A stretch of DNA of 49,114 bases, from the NCBI GenBank assembly GCA_029266425.1, contig JAQSWY010000035.1:1-49114 (forward strand), in the 5' to 3' direction. Position 1 is the stretch's first letter; every line of letters begins with the position of its first letter. The position numbers and the translations under genes were made by a program. Source of the DNA: Xanthobacteraceae bacterium. Lineage in GTDB: Bacteria > Pseudomonadota > Alphaproteobacteria > Rhizobiales > Xanthobacteraceae. The notes below the pieces were generated by a model, which did not search any database, was not told the origin of the DNA, and saw nothing but the letters and a program-made list of their open reading frames with translations. Of the stretch, positions 32,684 through 42,551 are shown piece after piece.

Positions 32684-34945
32684 TCAACCCGCGGCCGAAC
32701 GAACCGGCCTCTCACCGGCTGCGGTATTCGCTGCAGAAGGCCCGCCATCGAGAGCGAAGCGCAGCCGTATCATTGCGCCACGCCCGCTCGGGGCATCGAG
32801 CAGCTCGATTCCCCCGCCGTGCTCTTCCATGATCTTGCCGACGATGGCGAGCCCGAGCCCGGTGCCCTTCTCGCGCGTCGTCACATAAGGCTCCAGCAGA
32901 CGCGCCCGGTTTTCGGTGGGCAGCCCCTTGCCGTTGTCGATGACATCGACGATCGCCATTCCGTGCTCGGTCTTGAGCCTGACCTCGATGCGCGGCGGCT
33001 CGGTCTGCTCCTCGGGCGGCACGGCACCGAGCGCCTCGGTGGCATTCTTCACGATGTTGGTCAGCGCCTGCGAAATCAGGCGGCGATCGAACCTGGCTTC
33101 GAGCGGCGCATCCGGCACTTCGCAATCGATAGTGATCTCGGGATTGCCGACGCGCATCAGGAACACCGCCTGACGCACCGTCTCGGTGACGTCGAGCGCC
33201 TCCACCACCGGCTTCGGCATGCGGGCGAAGGAGGAGAACTCGTCGACCATGCGGCCAATATCGCCGACCTGGCGGATGATGGTGTCGGTGCACTGGTCGA
33301 ACACCTCGCGATCCTCGCCGATCACCTTGCCGTAGCGTCGGCGCAGGCGCTCGGCGGAGAGCTGGATCGGGGTCAGCGGGTTCTTGATCTCATGGGCGAT
33401 GCGGCGCGCCACATCGGCCCAGGCGGAGGTACGCTGCGCCGATACCAGCTCGGTGATGTCATCGAGCGTCACCACCCAGCCATGGTCGCCCTCGCGGGAC
33501 TGTTCGGTGGTGAAGCGTACCGCCAGCACCCGCTCGCGCCCTTCGCGGCTCAGCGTGGTGTTGCCCTGCACGGTCTTCTGGCCGGCCTGCATGGCCTCGG
33601 CAATGAGGCCGGAGATTTCCGGGATCACCACGGCAAGCTGCTCGCCGAGGGCATCCACCTCGGTGACCCCGAGCAGTTTCTCGGCGGGGCGGTTGAGGAT
33701 CGAGATGCGCCCTTCGACATCGATGCCGATGACGCCGGCGCCGACGCCCGACAGCACCGCTTCGGTGAAGCGGCGGCGGCTGTCGATCTGGTCACGCGCC
33801 TGAACGAGGTCGTTGCGCTGGGTGCGCAGCTCGTGCGTCATCTTGTTGAAGGTCTCGGCGAGGCTCGACAGATCGCCCTCGGAGCGACGCACCGGCACTT
33901 CGACGAAGAGATTGCCGGCAGCGACGAGATCGGCGGCGCCGATCAGCCGACGGATCGGCGCGACGAGACGATTGGCGAAATTGATGCCGAGCCACACCGC
34001 GGAGAGCAACACGGTGAGCGAGATCACCGCATAAAGCAGCGCGAACGCCACCTGCACGCCGACGCGGCGTTCTTCCAGGCTGCGATAATCGGCGACAGCG
34101 GCCCGCGTCTCGTTGAGATACGAGATGACGCGTGGATCGACCGGCCTCGCGACATAGAGGAACAGGTCGCCGAAATCCTTGAGCGGGATCACCGCGCCGA
34201 CGAAATCGGCGTCGTTCGGCAGATAGATCAGCGGCTGCTCTTCGGTGGCGTCCTTGATGGCGAGGTTCGACGGCACCGGGAATTCGCGCCCGACGCGGAT
34301 GGTGGCGCGATCGACCACGGTGAGGTCGCGCTGGATCACCATGGCGGCCGGCAGGCCGCGCACCGCCGCCTGCGCGGTCATGGCCTGGCGGAAACGGCTC
34401 CGGTCCTGGTCCCAGAGCGGGCGGATGCGCTGCAGGTCGCGCGCCATGCCCATGACGTCGCCGCGGATCGAATAGGCGTGCTCGCGCACATAGGTCTGCG
34501 CCACCGAGACCGCGTTGTCGACGATGGCGCGGGTGCGCACCGAGAACCAGCGATCGAGGCCGCGGTCGAGCGTGACGCTGGCGAGCAAGGCGACGAGGAT
34601 CGCCGGCACCACGGCAACGATGCCGAACAGCGCCACGACCCGCACATGCAGGCGTGCCGCCGCCCTGCCCCGTCGCCGTGCCTTGACGATGCGCCATACC
34701 TCGCGGCCGATGATGCTGATGAGCACCAGCGACATCACGCCGTTGAGGCACAGGACGGTGATGACGACTTCCTGCGACGGCACCAGCGGAGTTATGCCGA
34801 TCAGCACGATGAAGCTGACCAGGGCCGTTGCGAGCGCCACCAGCACCGCGAGCGGCGCCAGCCCCCAAATGCTGAAGCGGAAGCCCGCCCCGCCGAAATC
34901 GGGAGCGTCGCGCGTATCGAGTTCCGGCGTCTTCGTGTCGGTCAT
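32684..34945 (-). CDS. ntrY: Sensor histidine kinase NtrY
   Basis: This 753-residue kinase has three N-terminal membrane helices within about residues 25-130, a periplasmic domain (about 130-290), another helix (about 295-320), HAMP, PAS (about 380-480), a HisKA H-box with [15 protein letters not shown] and an HATPase domain with N-box KNATEAL and GTGLGLAIVGKI. It phosphorylates NtrX and is tied to nitrogen, redox or envelope signals in related bacteria. The gene starts 225 nt from ntrC, so ntrYX probably has its own promoter. Confidence 0.94.
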   Translation of the reverse strand: MTDTKTPELDTRDAPDFGGAGFRFSIWGLAPLAVLVALATALVSFIVLIGITPLVPSQEVVITVLCLNGVMSLVLISIIGREVWRIVKARRRGRAAARLHVRVVALFGIVAVVPAILVALLASVTLDRGLDRWFSVRTRAIVDNAVSVAQTYVREHAYSIRGDVMGMARDLQRIRPLWDQDRSRFRQAMTAQAAVRGLPAAMVIQRDLTVVDRATIRVGREFPVPSNLAIKDATEEQPLIYLPNDADFVGAVIPLKDFGDLFLYVARPVDPRVISYLNETRAAVADYRSLEERRVGVQVAFALLYAVISLTVLLSAVWLGINFANRLVAPIRRLIGAADLVAAGNLFVEVPVRRSEGDLSSLAETFNKMTHELRTQRNDLVQARDQIDSRRRFTEAVLSGVGAGVIGIDVEGRISILNRPAEKLLGVTEVDALGEQLAVVIPEISGLIAEAMQAGQKTVQGNTTLSREGRERVLAVRFTTEQSREGDHGWVVTLDDITELVSAQRTSAWADVARRIAHEIKNPLTPIQLSAERLRRRYGKVIGEDREVFDQCTDTIIRQVGDIGRMVDEFSSFARMPKPVVEALDVTETVRQAVFLMRVGNPEITIDCEVPDAPLEARFDRRLISQALTNIVKNATEALGAVPPEEQTEPPRIEVRLKTEHGMAIVDVIDNGKGLPTENRARLLEPYVTTREKGTGLGLAIVGKIMEEHGGGIELLDAPSGRGAMIRLRFALDGGPSAANTAAGERPVRSAAG

Positions 34946-35069
34946 TCACCACCATCAGCCGGCCGGGACTCACACCATCCCGCGGGGATTGATGCACTGG
35001 GACGACACTGGTGCAAAAATGTGACATTGTCGCCCCCCACCGGAATAATTCCGTGGACGGGGCTCACAT

Positions 35070-35161
35070 CGTCATCCCGCTGGGGCGCAGCGCAGGGCCG
35101 GGATCGCTCCCCAATTCGTCACACGATCCCGGATACGGCCCGGGGCCGTTCCGGGATGACG
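35070..35161. repeat. Palindromic repeat between ntrC and ntrY
   Basis: Perfect 10-bp outer arms CGTCATCCCG (35070-35079) and CGGGATGACG (35152-35161) enclose further stems, including ACGGCC/GGCCGT near 35135-35149. The type matches dispersed REP-like elements of Rhizobiales. Confidence 0.6.
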
Positions 35162-35170
35162 ACAGGGATT

Positions 35171-36613
35171 TCAGCGGCTGGTGCGGATGATCTGGATGTC
35201 GAGGTCGCGGATCTTCTTGCGCAGCGTGTTGCGATTGAGCCCGAGCAGTTCCGCCGCCTTGATCTGATTGCCGCGGGTCGCCGCCAGGGCCGCCGACAGC
35301 AGCGGATATTCCACGTCCTTGAGGATGCGGTGATATAGGCCCGGCGGCGGCAGGGTCTCCCCGAAGCCGCCGAAATAGGTGTTGAGGTGGCGTTCCACCG
35401 AATTGGCGAGCGTCTCGTCGCCGCCGGTCTCTTCCGGCGCCGCGGTGGAGATTGGCGTCGAGAGCTCCGCCTCGATGATGGAAGCGGTGATGATCTCCTG
35501 CGGGTACAGCGCGGCGAGGCGGCGAATCAGATTCTCCAGCTCGCGCACATTGCCCGGCCAGCGATAGCGCTTCAGCCGGTCGAGCGCGGCGCCATCGATC
35601 TGCTTGCGCGGCAGGCCCTCGCGCTCGGCCTGGAGGAAGAAGTGCCGCACCAGGTCCGGCACATCCTCGGTGCGCTCGCGCAGCGGCGGCAGGCGCAGCG
35701 GCACGACGTTCAGCCGGAAGAACAGGTCTTCGCGGAACAGGCCCTGCTGGATCAGGATGCGCAGGTCCTTGTTGGTCGCGGCGACGATGCGCACATCGGT
35801 CTTGATCGGGGTGCGGCCGCCGACGGTGGTGTATTCGCCCTGCTGGAGCACGCGCAGGAGGCGGGTCTGCGCCTCCATCGGCATGTCGCCGATCTCGTCG
35901 AGGAAGAGCGTGCCGCTCTCGGCTTGCTCGAAACGGCCGGCGGAGCGGGCATTGGCGCCGGTGAAGGCGCCCTTCTCATGGCCGAACAGCTCGGATTCGA
36001 TGAGGTCGCGCGGGATCGCAGCCATGTTGATGGCGACGAACGGACCGTTGCGGCGCTTGCCATAGTCGTGCAGCGCGCGGGCCACCAGTTCCTTGCCGGT
36101 CCCGCTCTCGCCCGCGATCATCACGGTGAGGTCGGTCTGCATCAGCCGGGCGAGGACGCGGTAGATGTCCTGCATCGCCGGCGAGCGGCCTACCAGCGGT
36201 ATGGAGTCGGCGTCCTCGACGTTCTTCAGCGCGGATTCCGGCTTCTTCGGCTCGGAGAGCGCGCGCCCGACAATGGCGATCAGCTCCTTCAGGTCGAAGG
36301 GCTTCGGCAGATACTCATAGGCGCCGCGCTCGGAGGCGCGGATCGCGGTCATGAAGGTGTTCTGCGCGCTCATCACGATGACCGGCAGGTCCGGCCGCAC
36401 CTTCTTGATGCGCGGCAGCAGGTCGAAGGCGTTCTCATCCGGCATCACCACATCGGTGATGACGAGGTCTCCGTCGCCCTGGCTCACCCAGCGCCACAGG
36501 GTCGCGGCATTGCCGCAGGAACGCACCTCATATCCGGCGCGGGACAGCGCCTGGTTCAGCACGGTACGGATCGCCGCGTCGTCGTCGGCAACAAGTATGC
36601 TTCCCGTCGGCAT
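35171..36613 (-). CDS. ntrC: Nitrogen response regulator NtrC
   Basis: This 480-residue sigma-54 activator has a receiver domain (Asp in [12 protein letters not shown], about residue 54), an AAA+ domain with Walker A GESGTGKE, an intact KGAFTGA loop and Walker [13 protein letters not shown], and a C-terminal Fis HTH ([15 protein letters not shown]). It activates nitrogen-assimilation genes when phosphorylated by NtrB. The start at 36613 ([12 protein letters not shown]) is favoured over 36700, which would overlap ntrB by 79 nt. It is 8 nt downstream of ntrB. Confidence 0.95.
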   Translation of the reverse strand: MPTGSILVADDDAAIRTVLNQALSRAGYEVRSCGNAATLWRWVSQGDGDLVITDVVMPDENAFDLLPRIKKVRPDLPVIVMSAQNTFMTAIRASERGAYEYLPKPFDLKELIAIVGRALSEPKKPESALKNVEDADSIPLVGRSPAMQDIYRVLARLMQTDLTVMIAGESGTGKELVARALHDYGKRRNGPFVAINMAAIPRDLIESELFGHEKGAFTGANARSAGRFEQAESGTLFLDEIGDMPMEAQTRLLRVLQQGEYTTVGGRTPIKTDVRIVAATNKDLRILIQQGLFREDLFFRLNVVPLRLPPLRERTEDVPDLVRHFFLQAEREGLPRKQIDGAALDRLKRYRWPGNVRELENLIRRLAALYPQEIITASIIEAELSTPISTAAPEETGGDETLANSVERHLNTYFGGFGETLPPPGLYHRILKDVEYPLLSAALAATRGNQIKAAELLGLNRNTLRKKIRDLDIQIIRTSR

Positions 36614-36621
36614 GGCGACTC

Positions 36622-37749
36622 TCAACTCTCGGCAGCGGCAACGCCGCGATACATGGGCATGAGGACTCGGAAGGTGGTCCGGCGGGGCTGGCTGTCGCAC
36701 TCGATGATGCCGCCATGGTCGCCGACGATCTTGGCGACCAATGCGAGGCCGAGGCCGGTGCCGGTCGGCTTGGTGGTCACGAACGGGTCGAACAGATGCG
36801 GCATCAGGTCCTCCGGCACGCCGGGGCCGTTGTCGCGCACGCAGAATTCCAGCGGCAGGCTGACCCGGGTCGTGGTGCCGGGCACGGTGAGACGCACGCC
36901 GGGGCGGAAGGCGGTGGTCAGCAGGATCTCACCATCTGACGTATCGCCAATGGCTTCCGAGGCGTTCTTCACCAAATTGAGGAACACCTGGACCAGTTGG
37001 TCGCGGTTCGCCAGCACCGGAGGCAACGAGGGATCGTACTCTTCGACGAAACGGACGTGCCGCGCGAAGCCGGAGGAAGCCAGCGTCCGCACATGCTCGA
37101 GCACGGCGTGGATGTTGACCGGCTCGCGCTCGATCGGGCGCTCGTCGGAGAACACCTCCATGCGATCGACCAGCTTGACGATGCGGTCAGCCTCGTCGGT
37201 GATCAGCCGGGTCAGCGAGCGGTCGTCGTCGCTGGCATTGAGCTCCAGGAGCTGCGCCGCGCCGCGAATGCCGGAGAGCGGGTTCTTGATCTCGTGCGCC
37301 AGCATCGAGGCGAGCGCGGTAACCGAGCGCGCCGCACCGCGATGGGTGAGCTGGCGGTCCATCTTGTCGGCGATGGTCCGCTCCTGGAGCATCACCACCA
37401 CGTGGCCGGGATACTCGGGCAGCGGCGCGACATGGATGTCGACGATGCGCTCGCCGCCATTACGGGGCGTGCCGAGATCGACCCGGTATTCGTTCACCGC
37501 CGCGCCACGGCCCCTCACCTGCTCGATCAACGACAGCAGTGGGCTGCCGAACGGCACGAATTCGTGCAGCCGGTGGCGCGCCAGCACCGCAAGGCCGACC
37601 TCGAAGAAGGCCTCGGCGGCGACGTTGGCGTCGACGATGCGATCATCGGCGTTCACCGTCACCACCGGATGCGGCAGCGCATTCACGGCGGCGTCGGACA
37701 TCACGCCGGCGGCCGCCTGGGCGAGACGTCCCGATGGATGAGACTTCAT
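36622..37749 (-). CDS. ntrB: Nitrogen sensor histidine kinase NtrB
   Basis: This 375-residue cytoplasmic kinase has a PAS domain (about 20-130), a HisKA H-box with [15 protein letters not shown] (His near 152) and an HATPase domain with N-box [18 protein letters not shown] and [13 protein letters not shown]. It phosphorylates NtrC under nitrogen limitation under PII control. Its ATG overlaps the dusB stop (37746-37749), the classical nifR3-ntrB-ntrC operon. Confidence 0.94.
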   Translation of the reverse strand: MKSHPSGRLAQAAAGVMSDAAVNALPHPVVTVNADDRIVDANVAAEAFFEVGLAVLARHRLHEFVPFGSPLLSLIEQVRGRGAAVNEYRVDLGTPRNGGERIVDIHVAPLPEYPGHVVVMLQERTIADKMDRQLTHRGAARSVTALASMLAHEIKNPLSGIRGAAQLLELNASDDDRSLTRLITDEADRIVKLVDRMEVFSDERPIEREPVNIHAVLEHVRTLASSGFARHVRFVEEYDPSLPPVLANRDQLVQVFLNLVKNASEAIGDTSDGEILLTTAFRPGVRLTVPGTTTRVSLPLEFCVRDNGPGVPEDLMPHLFDPFVTTKPTGTGLGLALVAKIVGDHGGIIECDSQPRRTTFRVLMPMYRGVAAAES

Positions 37750-38747
37750 GCCGCGGCTCTCCAGTTCAGATCCTCGAAGGCGGCGCGGATGCCGACCTCA
37801 ACGTGTCGGGGCTCGTCCAGCCGCAGCAGCGCCGCGCGCCAGTGCCGGACTAATTCGGGGGCGCGGCCGGCGCTCTTTGCGGCCGCTTCCAGCGCCCAGC
37901 CGATATGCTTGCGCGCGGTGCGGCAGCCGAGCTCGCGGCCATAGTGGGAGAGCCAGCCCTCATAGAGCTCCAGCAGCACGTCGCGCTGCTCGTCCAGGCT
38001 CGGATCGGCGGCGGCGCGGCCTGTGCCGAGCAGCGCCGCCACCTGCCCCGGAAACCAGGGCCGGCCCTGCGCACCGCGGCCGATCATGACCCCGTCGGCA
38101 CCCGAGGCATGGAGCATGGCGCGCGCATCGGCAAAATCCGTCAGATCGCCGTTCGCCAGCACCGGAATGCCAACCGCCCGCTTCACCTTCGCAATCGCGC
38201 TCCAGTCGGCGCGGCCGGTGTAGAACTGGCAGCGGGTACGGCCATGGATGGTGATGAGCTTCACCCCGATTGCCTCGGCGCGGCGAGCGAGTTCAGGCGC
38301 CACCAGCGCCGCGTCATCCCAGCCGAGGCGGGTCTTCAGGGTCACCGGCAGGCGGGTGGCGCCTACCACCGATTCGATGATCTTCGTTGCGAGATCGAGA
38401 TCGCGCAGCAGCGCCGAGCCGGCGAGACCGGTGGTCACGCGCTTGGCCGGGCAGCCCATATTGATGTCGATGAGCGCCGCCCCTGCCCCTTCGGCGATGC
38501 GCGCGGCCTCGGCCATCAGCTCCGGCCGGTTGCCGGCAAGCTGCACGGCATGGATGTCGACGCCGCTGCCTTCGGTGCGCAGCACGGTCTCGGCATGGCC
38601 CATGGCGAGCGCATCGGAGGCCACCATCTCCGAGACCACGAGACCGGCGCCGTAGCGCAGGGCCATACGGCGAAAGGGGGCGTCGGTGATCCCGGCCATG
38701 GGGGCAAGGAACACCGCATTCGGAATCGCGAGCGAACCGATGCTCAT
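37746..38747 (-). CDS. dusB: tRNA-dihydrouridine synthase DusB (NifR3)
   Basis: This 333-residue FMN enzyme reduces uridines in the tRNA D-loop. It has [13 protein letters not shown] at the N-terminus, [10 protein letters not shown] with the catalytic Cys, the [13 protein letters not shown] block and [19 protein letters not shown] 38747 is chosen; a TTG at 38777 would add ten residues and neither start has a strong ribosome site. It heads the ntrBC operon and is divergent from ispDF. Confidence 0.93.
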   Translation of the reverse strand: MSIGSLAIPNAVFLAPMAGITDAPFRRMALRYGAGLVVSEMVASDALAMGHAETVLRTEGSGVDIHAVQLAGNRPELMAEAARIAEGAGAALIDINMGCPAKRVTTGLAGSALLRDLDLATKIIESVVGATRLPVTLKTRLGWDDAALVAPELARRAEAIGVKLITIHGRTRCQFYTGRADWSAIAKVKRAVGIPVLANGDLTDFADARAMLHASGADGVMIGRGAQGRPWFPGQVAALLGTGRAAADPSLDEQRDVLLELYEGWLSHYGRELGCRTARKHIGWALEAAAKSAGRAPELVRHWRAALLRLDEPRHVEVGIRAAFEDLNWRAAA

Positions 38748-38988
38748 GCGGGAATTGTCGGAAGCGGCACGGATCAAGCGCTAATCACTCGATGCACAAC
38801 AAATGGGCCGGAGCCCGGATGCCTACATAATAGCCAGCATCCTCGCGGCAGCAAGCCTCCTGATGAGGCAAAGGCGAAAGTTGTATACCAGACCCGCTTT
38901 TGCGCTAAACCGGCGCGCGCGGCAAGCGCTCGCCGATGCGGGCAAGAGCTTGCTCACACGGGAATATCAGGCTTCGAGGCGGTATCGT

Positions 38989-40167
38989 ATGCGAACGGAC
39001 GTGCGAACGGACGTGATCGTGGTGGCAGCGGGACGCGGACAGCGGGCGGGTGAAGGCCGGCCCAAGCAGTTCCGTACCATAGGCGGCGAGACCGTGCTGC
39101 GCCGCACGCTCGCCCGCTTTTCCGACCACCCGGCTGTGCGCCGGGTGCTGCCGGTCATCCATGCCGATGACGCTGTACCCTGTGCCGCAGCGATGGCAGG
39201 ACTTGCGCGAATCGCCCCGCCCGTCACCGGGGGTGCCACCCGGCAGGCATCGGTGCGCGCCGGGCTGGAGGCGCTCGTGAGCGACCCACCCGACCTCGTG
39301 CTGATCCATGATGCCGCCCGGCCCTTCGCCTCCGATGCGCTCATCTGCCGCGCCATCTCTGCAGCAACCGAGCACGGCGCCGCGATACCGGCGCTGGCGC
39401 TGACCGACACTGTGAAGCTGGTCGACGGCGACGGCTTCTCTTCCTCGGGACCCGATCGGGCGCGGCTTCGCACCGTGCAGACGCCGCAATCCTTCCGCTA
39501 TGATCTCATCCTCAGGGCGCATCGCGCGGCTGCCGACATCGACCACCTCACCGACGATGCGGCGGTGGCGGAGGCGGCGGGACACAAGGTCGCGACTTTT
39601 CCCGGCGAGGTATCGAACGTGAAGCTGACCACGGCCGAGGATTTCGCGCGCGCCGAGCGCGAGGCGGCGCTGGCGCTCGCCGATGTGCGCACCGCGACCG
39701 GCTTCGACGTCCACGCCTTCGGCGATGGCGATCACGTCATGCTGGGCGGCATCGCCATCCCGCATGCCTTTGGTCTTGCAGGGCATTCCGACGCCGACGT
39801 GGTGCTCCACGCCCTCACCGACGCGCTGCTCGGCACCATCGGTGCCGCCGACATCGGCCAGCATTTTCCGCCATCCGACCTGCAATGGAAGGGCGCGTCG
39901 TCGGATCGCTTCCTCGCTCATGCGGCCTCATTGGTGCGGGCGGCGGGAGGCCGGATCGCGCATCTCGACGCCACGGCGGTATGCGAGGCGCCGAAGATCG
40001 GGCCGCACCGCGAGGCGATGCGTGCGAGGATCGCCGAGATCGCCGGAATCCCCCTCACCCGCGTCAGCGTCAAGGCGACGACCAGCGAGAGGCTCGGCTT
40101 CACCGGTCGCCGCGAAGGCATTGCGGCATTGGCGAGCGCGACCGTCAGGCTTCCCTGGAGCGAATAG
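38989..40167 (+). CDS. ispDF: Bifunctional IspD-IspF isoprenoid enzyme
   Basis: This 392-residue fusion catalyses two steps of the MEP pathway. The IspD part (about 1-230) is a cytidylyltransferase with [16 protein letters not shown] and IHDAARPF. The IspF part (about 232-392) makes 2-C-methyl-D-erythritol 2,4-cyclodiphosphate and has [17 protein letters not shown] with the Asp-x-His zinc ligands, [18 protein letters not shown] and [13 protein letters not shown]. The start MRTDVRTDV contains a 12-bp tandem repeat. Alternative upstream starts would be unlike the family. Confidence 0.95.
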   Translation: MRTDVRTDVIVVAAGRGQRAGEGRPKQFRTIGGETVLRRTLARFSDHPAVRRVLPVIHADDAVPCAAAMAGLARIAPPVTGGATRQASVRAGLEALVSDPPDLVLIHDAARPFASDALICRAISAATEHGAAIPALALTDTVKLVDGDGFSSSGPDRARLRTVQTPQSFRYDLILRAHRAAADIDHLTDDAAVAEAAGHKVATFPGEVSNVKLTTAEDFARAEREAALALADVRTATGFDVHAFGDGDHVMLGGIAIPHAFGLAGHSDADVVLHALTDALLGTIGAADIGQHFPPSDLQWKGASSDRFLAHAASLVRAAGGRIAHLDATAVCEAPKIGPHREAMRARIAEIAGIPLTRVSVKATTSERLGFTGRREGIAALASATVRLPWSE

Positions 40168-40182
40168 AGCGAGGCGAACGTC

Positions 40183-40680
40183 ATGAATGACCGGGCAGAT
40201 GCCATCATCCTGGAAGCGACGCGCGTGCTCGATCTCTGCCGGGAGCGCGGGCTGACCGTCGCTACCGCCGAATCCTGTACCGGGGGGCTGGTCGCCGGTG
40301 CATTGACCGAGATCGCGGGTTCCTCGGACGTCGTCGATCGCGGCTTCATCACCTATTCCAACGCCGCCAAGATGGACGTGCTCGGCGTTTCGGCAACGAC
40401 GCTCCGGGCGCATGGCGCGGTGAGCGCCGAGACGGCTCGCGAGATGGTCACGGGCCTGCTCGCCGCCGCCGGCACCTCGCTGGGCGTTTCCATCACCGGC
40501 ATTGCCGGCCCCGGGGGCGGATCGGATGAGAAGCCGGTCGGGCTGGTGCATTTCGCCGCGATGCGGGCCGACGGACAGATGATCGAGCGTCGCGAGGTGT
40601 TCGCCGGGCAGGACCGCTCCGGGGTGCGGCGGCTCGCGGTGCTCACCGCGCTGGCGATGCTGGCGGAATTGGCGGGCTAG
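40183..40680 (+). CDS. pncC: CinA-family nicotinamide-nucleotide amidase
   Basis: This 165-residue protein is a stand-alone CinA C-terminal domain. ESCTGGLVAGALTEIAGSS holds the catalytic Ser-Cys/Thr region, followed by YSNAAKMDVLGV and GIAGPGGGSDEKPVG. It deamidates NMN to nicotinate mononucleotide in pyridine recycling. It follows ispDF by 15 nt, the usual neighbour in Rhizobiales, and ends tail to tail with the Coq10-like gene, overlapping by 4 bp. Confidence 0.9.
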   Translation: MNDRADAIILEATRVLDLCRERGLTVATAESCTGGLVAGALTEIAGSSDVVDRGFITYSNAAKMDVLGVSATTLRAHGAVSAETAREMVTGLLAAAGTSLGVSITGIAGPGGGSDEKPVGLVHFAAMRADGQMIERREVFAGQDRSGVRRLAVLTALAMLAELAG

Positions 40681-41147
40681 GCGCCTGCCATATCCGGACG
40701 GCCATAGACGTGGTCCGCGCGCTTCTCGAACGCCTCGGCGAAGCGGCGGAAGGCGGCGTCGAACATGGCGCCCATCAGCATGCCGAGGGTACGCGAGCGG
40801 AACTCGTAGGAGATGTAGAACTCCACGTCGCAGCCGCCGTCTTCGAGCTCCTTGAAGTTCCAGCGGTTTTCCAGCCGGCTGAACGGCCCATCGAGGTATT
40901 CGACGACGATGGTCAGTCGCGGCCGGTCGAGCGTCACCTGGCTGGTGAAGGTCTCGCGGAACACGCGATACGCCACCGTCATGTCGGCGATCAGTATCTC
41001 GACGCCCTCGCCGCTGGCGACATGGCGCCGGACCTTGATGCTCTCGCACAGCGGCACGAATTCGGGATAGCTCCCGACATCGGCCACGAGCTCGAACATG
41101 TCGGGCGCGGAATGGCGCACCCGACGTGAATTGCGGAAGGACGGCAT
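40677..41147 (-). CDS. Coq10/RatA-like START-domain protein
   Basis: This 156-residue protein has a polyketide-cyclase/START fold of the Coq10 type. Markers are HSAPDMFELVADVGSYPEFVP at the N-terminus, a YRVFRETFTSQV strand, GPFSRLENRWNF and YEFRSRTLGMLMGAMF. In eukaryotes and alphaproteobacteria Coq10 binds ubiquinone and aids respiration. The name RatA toxin is used for E. coli relatives but is not supported here. It starts 3 nt after lipA on the same strand. Confidence 0.88.
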   Translation of the reverse strand: MPSFRNSRRVRHSAPDMFELVADVGSYPEFVPLCESIKVRRHVASGEGVEILIADMTVAYRVFRETFTSQVTLDRPRLTIVVEYLDGPFSRLENRWNFKELEDGGCDVEFYISYEFRSRTLGMLMGAMFDAAFRRFAEAFEKRADHVYGRPDMAGA

Positions 41148-41150
41148 GGA

Positions 41151-42134
41151 TCAGGCCAGCGCCGGCTGGATCGCGCGCCCGAGCTTGGCCTCGCGCGCGG
41201 CGCGCAGGCGGGCGAAATCCTCCCCCGCATGGTGCGAGGAGCGCGTCAGCGGGCTCGACGACACCATCAGGAAGCCCTTGGCATAAGCGATAGTCTCGTA
41301 GGACTTGAATTCGTCCGGGGTGACGAACGCCTTTACCTCATGGTGGCGGCGGGTCGGCTGGAGGTACTGGCCAATGGTCATGAAGTCGACCTCGGCCGAG
41401 CGCAGATCGTCCATCAGCTGGAGCACCTCGTTCCGCTCTTCGCCGAGGCCGACCATGATGCCGGACTTGGTGAAGATGGCGGGATCCAGCTCCTTGACCC
41501 GCTGCAGCAGGCGCAGCGAATGGAAATAGCGCGCGCCGGGGCGGACGGTGAGGTAGAGCGCGGGCACGCATTCGAGATTGTGGTTGAAGACGTCGGGCCT
41601 CGCCGCCACTACCACCTCCAGCGCGCCGTCCTTCCTGAGGAAATCCGGGGTAAGGATCTCGATGGTGGTCTTCGGGCTTGCCGCCCGGATCGCACGGATG
41701 GTGCGGGCGAAATGCTCGGCGCCGCCGTCGGCGAGATCATCGCGGTCGACGGAAGTCACCACGACGTGCTCGAGGCCGAGCTTGACCACTGCCTCTGCCA
41801 CCCTGGCGGGCTCTTGCTGATCGAGCGGACCTGGCATGCCGGTGCGCACATTGCAGAAGGAGCAGGCGCGCGTGCAGGTGTCGCCCATGATCATGAAGGT
41901 GGCGTGCTTCTTTTGCCAGCACTCGCCGATGTTCGGGCAGCTCGCCTCCTCGCACACCGTGACGAGGCCGTTGGCGCGCACGATCTTCGCGGTCTCCGCC
42001 CAGCCCGGCGTGCCGGGCGCGCGCACCCTGATCCAGTCCGGCTTGCGCAGGACCGGCGTTTCCGGACGGTTCGCCTTCTCCGGGTGACGGGGCCGGGCGG
42101 CGTCGCGGTTCAGGTTGTTGACGACGGTGACCAT
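41151..42134 (-). CDS. lipA: Lipoyl synthase
   Basis: This 327-residue radical SAM enzyme inserts two sulfurs into octanoyl groups on lipoyl domains. It has the auxiliary cluster motif [13 protein letters not shown], the radical SAM motif CTRACSFC, and the C-terminal [10 protein letters not shown] serine that ligates the auxiliary cluster. Its substrates are the lipoyl domains of PdhB and PdhC encoded a few kilobases away. Two palindromes lie just upstream of its start. Confidence 0.96.
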   Translation of the reverse strand: MVTVVNNLNRDAARPRHPEKANRPETPVLRKPDWIRVRAPGTPGWAETAKIVRANGLVTVCEEASCPNIGECWQKKHATFMIMGDTCTRACSFCNVRTGMPGPLDQQEPARVAEAVVKLGLEHVVVTSVDRDDLADGGAEHFARTIRAIRAASPKTTIEILTPDFLRKDGALEVVVAARPDVFNHNLECVPALYLTVRPGARYFHSLRLLQRVKELDPAIFTKSGIMVGLGEERNEVLQLMDDLRSAEVDFMTIGQYLQPTRRHHEVKAFVTPDEFKSYETIAYAKGFLMVSSSPLTRSSHHAGEDFARLRAAREAKLGRAIQPALA

Positions 42135-42147
42135 CGGGATCCTTCGA

Positions 42148-42177
42148 AACGCATGCGTTCCGGTGAGTTAATCACCG
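42148..42177. promoter_or_regulatory. Two adjacent palindromes upstream of lipA
   Basis: AACGCATGCGTT (42148-42159) is a 12-bp perfect palindrome, followed at once by CGGTGA-GTTAA-TCACCG (42161-42177). They lie 14-43 nt before the lipA start. They could bind a regulator or form a hairpin in the leader; there is no direct evidence. Confidence 0.3.
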
Positions 42178-42239
42178 CGGCGGGGAATGTGAACCCCGCC
42201 GGCGGCTTGTCTCTTCCCCGCCCCGCGCATGATGGGGCC

Positions 42240-42512
42240 TTAGCGCCCGCGCAGGCGGCGCCAGATGAACAGCACGATGATGGCGCCGATCGTCGCCGCG
42301 ATCAGCGTGCGGAAGAAGCCGAAGACCGGCACTTCGGCGAATTCGGCGAGCTTGCCGCCGACAAAGGCGCCGATTAGGCCGAACAGCAGGTTCATCAAGA
42401 GCCCGTGGTCGCTGTCGGTGACGCGCTCGGCGATCCAGCCGGCCAGCAGGCCGATGATGATCATCGTCAGCCAGCCGACGCCCGGCTCGTTCAATGCGGA
42501 AAACGTGTCCAT
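42240..42512 (-). CDS. GlsB/YeaQ/YmgE-family membrane protein
   Basis: This 90-residue protein has three membrane helices of the transglycosylase-associated (GlsB/YeaQ) family: LTMIIIGLLAGWIAERVTD, LLMNLLFGLIGAFVGGKLA and TLIAATIGAIIVLFIWRRL. Members are often stress-induced, but the activity is unproved. ATG 42512 has AGGGG upstream. It sits between lpd and lipA on the same strand. Confidence 0.85.
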   Translation of the reverse strand: MDTFSALNEPGVGWLTMIIIGLLAGWIAERVTDSDHGLLMNLLFGLIGAFVGGKLAEFAEVPVFGFFRTLIAATIGAIIVLFIWRRLRGR

Positions 42513-42551
42513 GAATGCCCCTGAAAGCCCCAACCTCTCGTGCGAGCGTGC

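Noticed and set aside
31976..35338. Open frame of 1120 codons on the plus strand across ntrX and ntrY
   Set aside because: It spans two real genes on the other strand and the gap between them, and shows no family motif. It is an antisense shadow.
40677..41147. Toxin RatA of a toxin-antitoxin system
   Set aside because: The protein has a Coq10-type START domain and no antitoxin gene is adjacent; the RatA label comes from E. coli naming.
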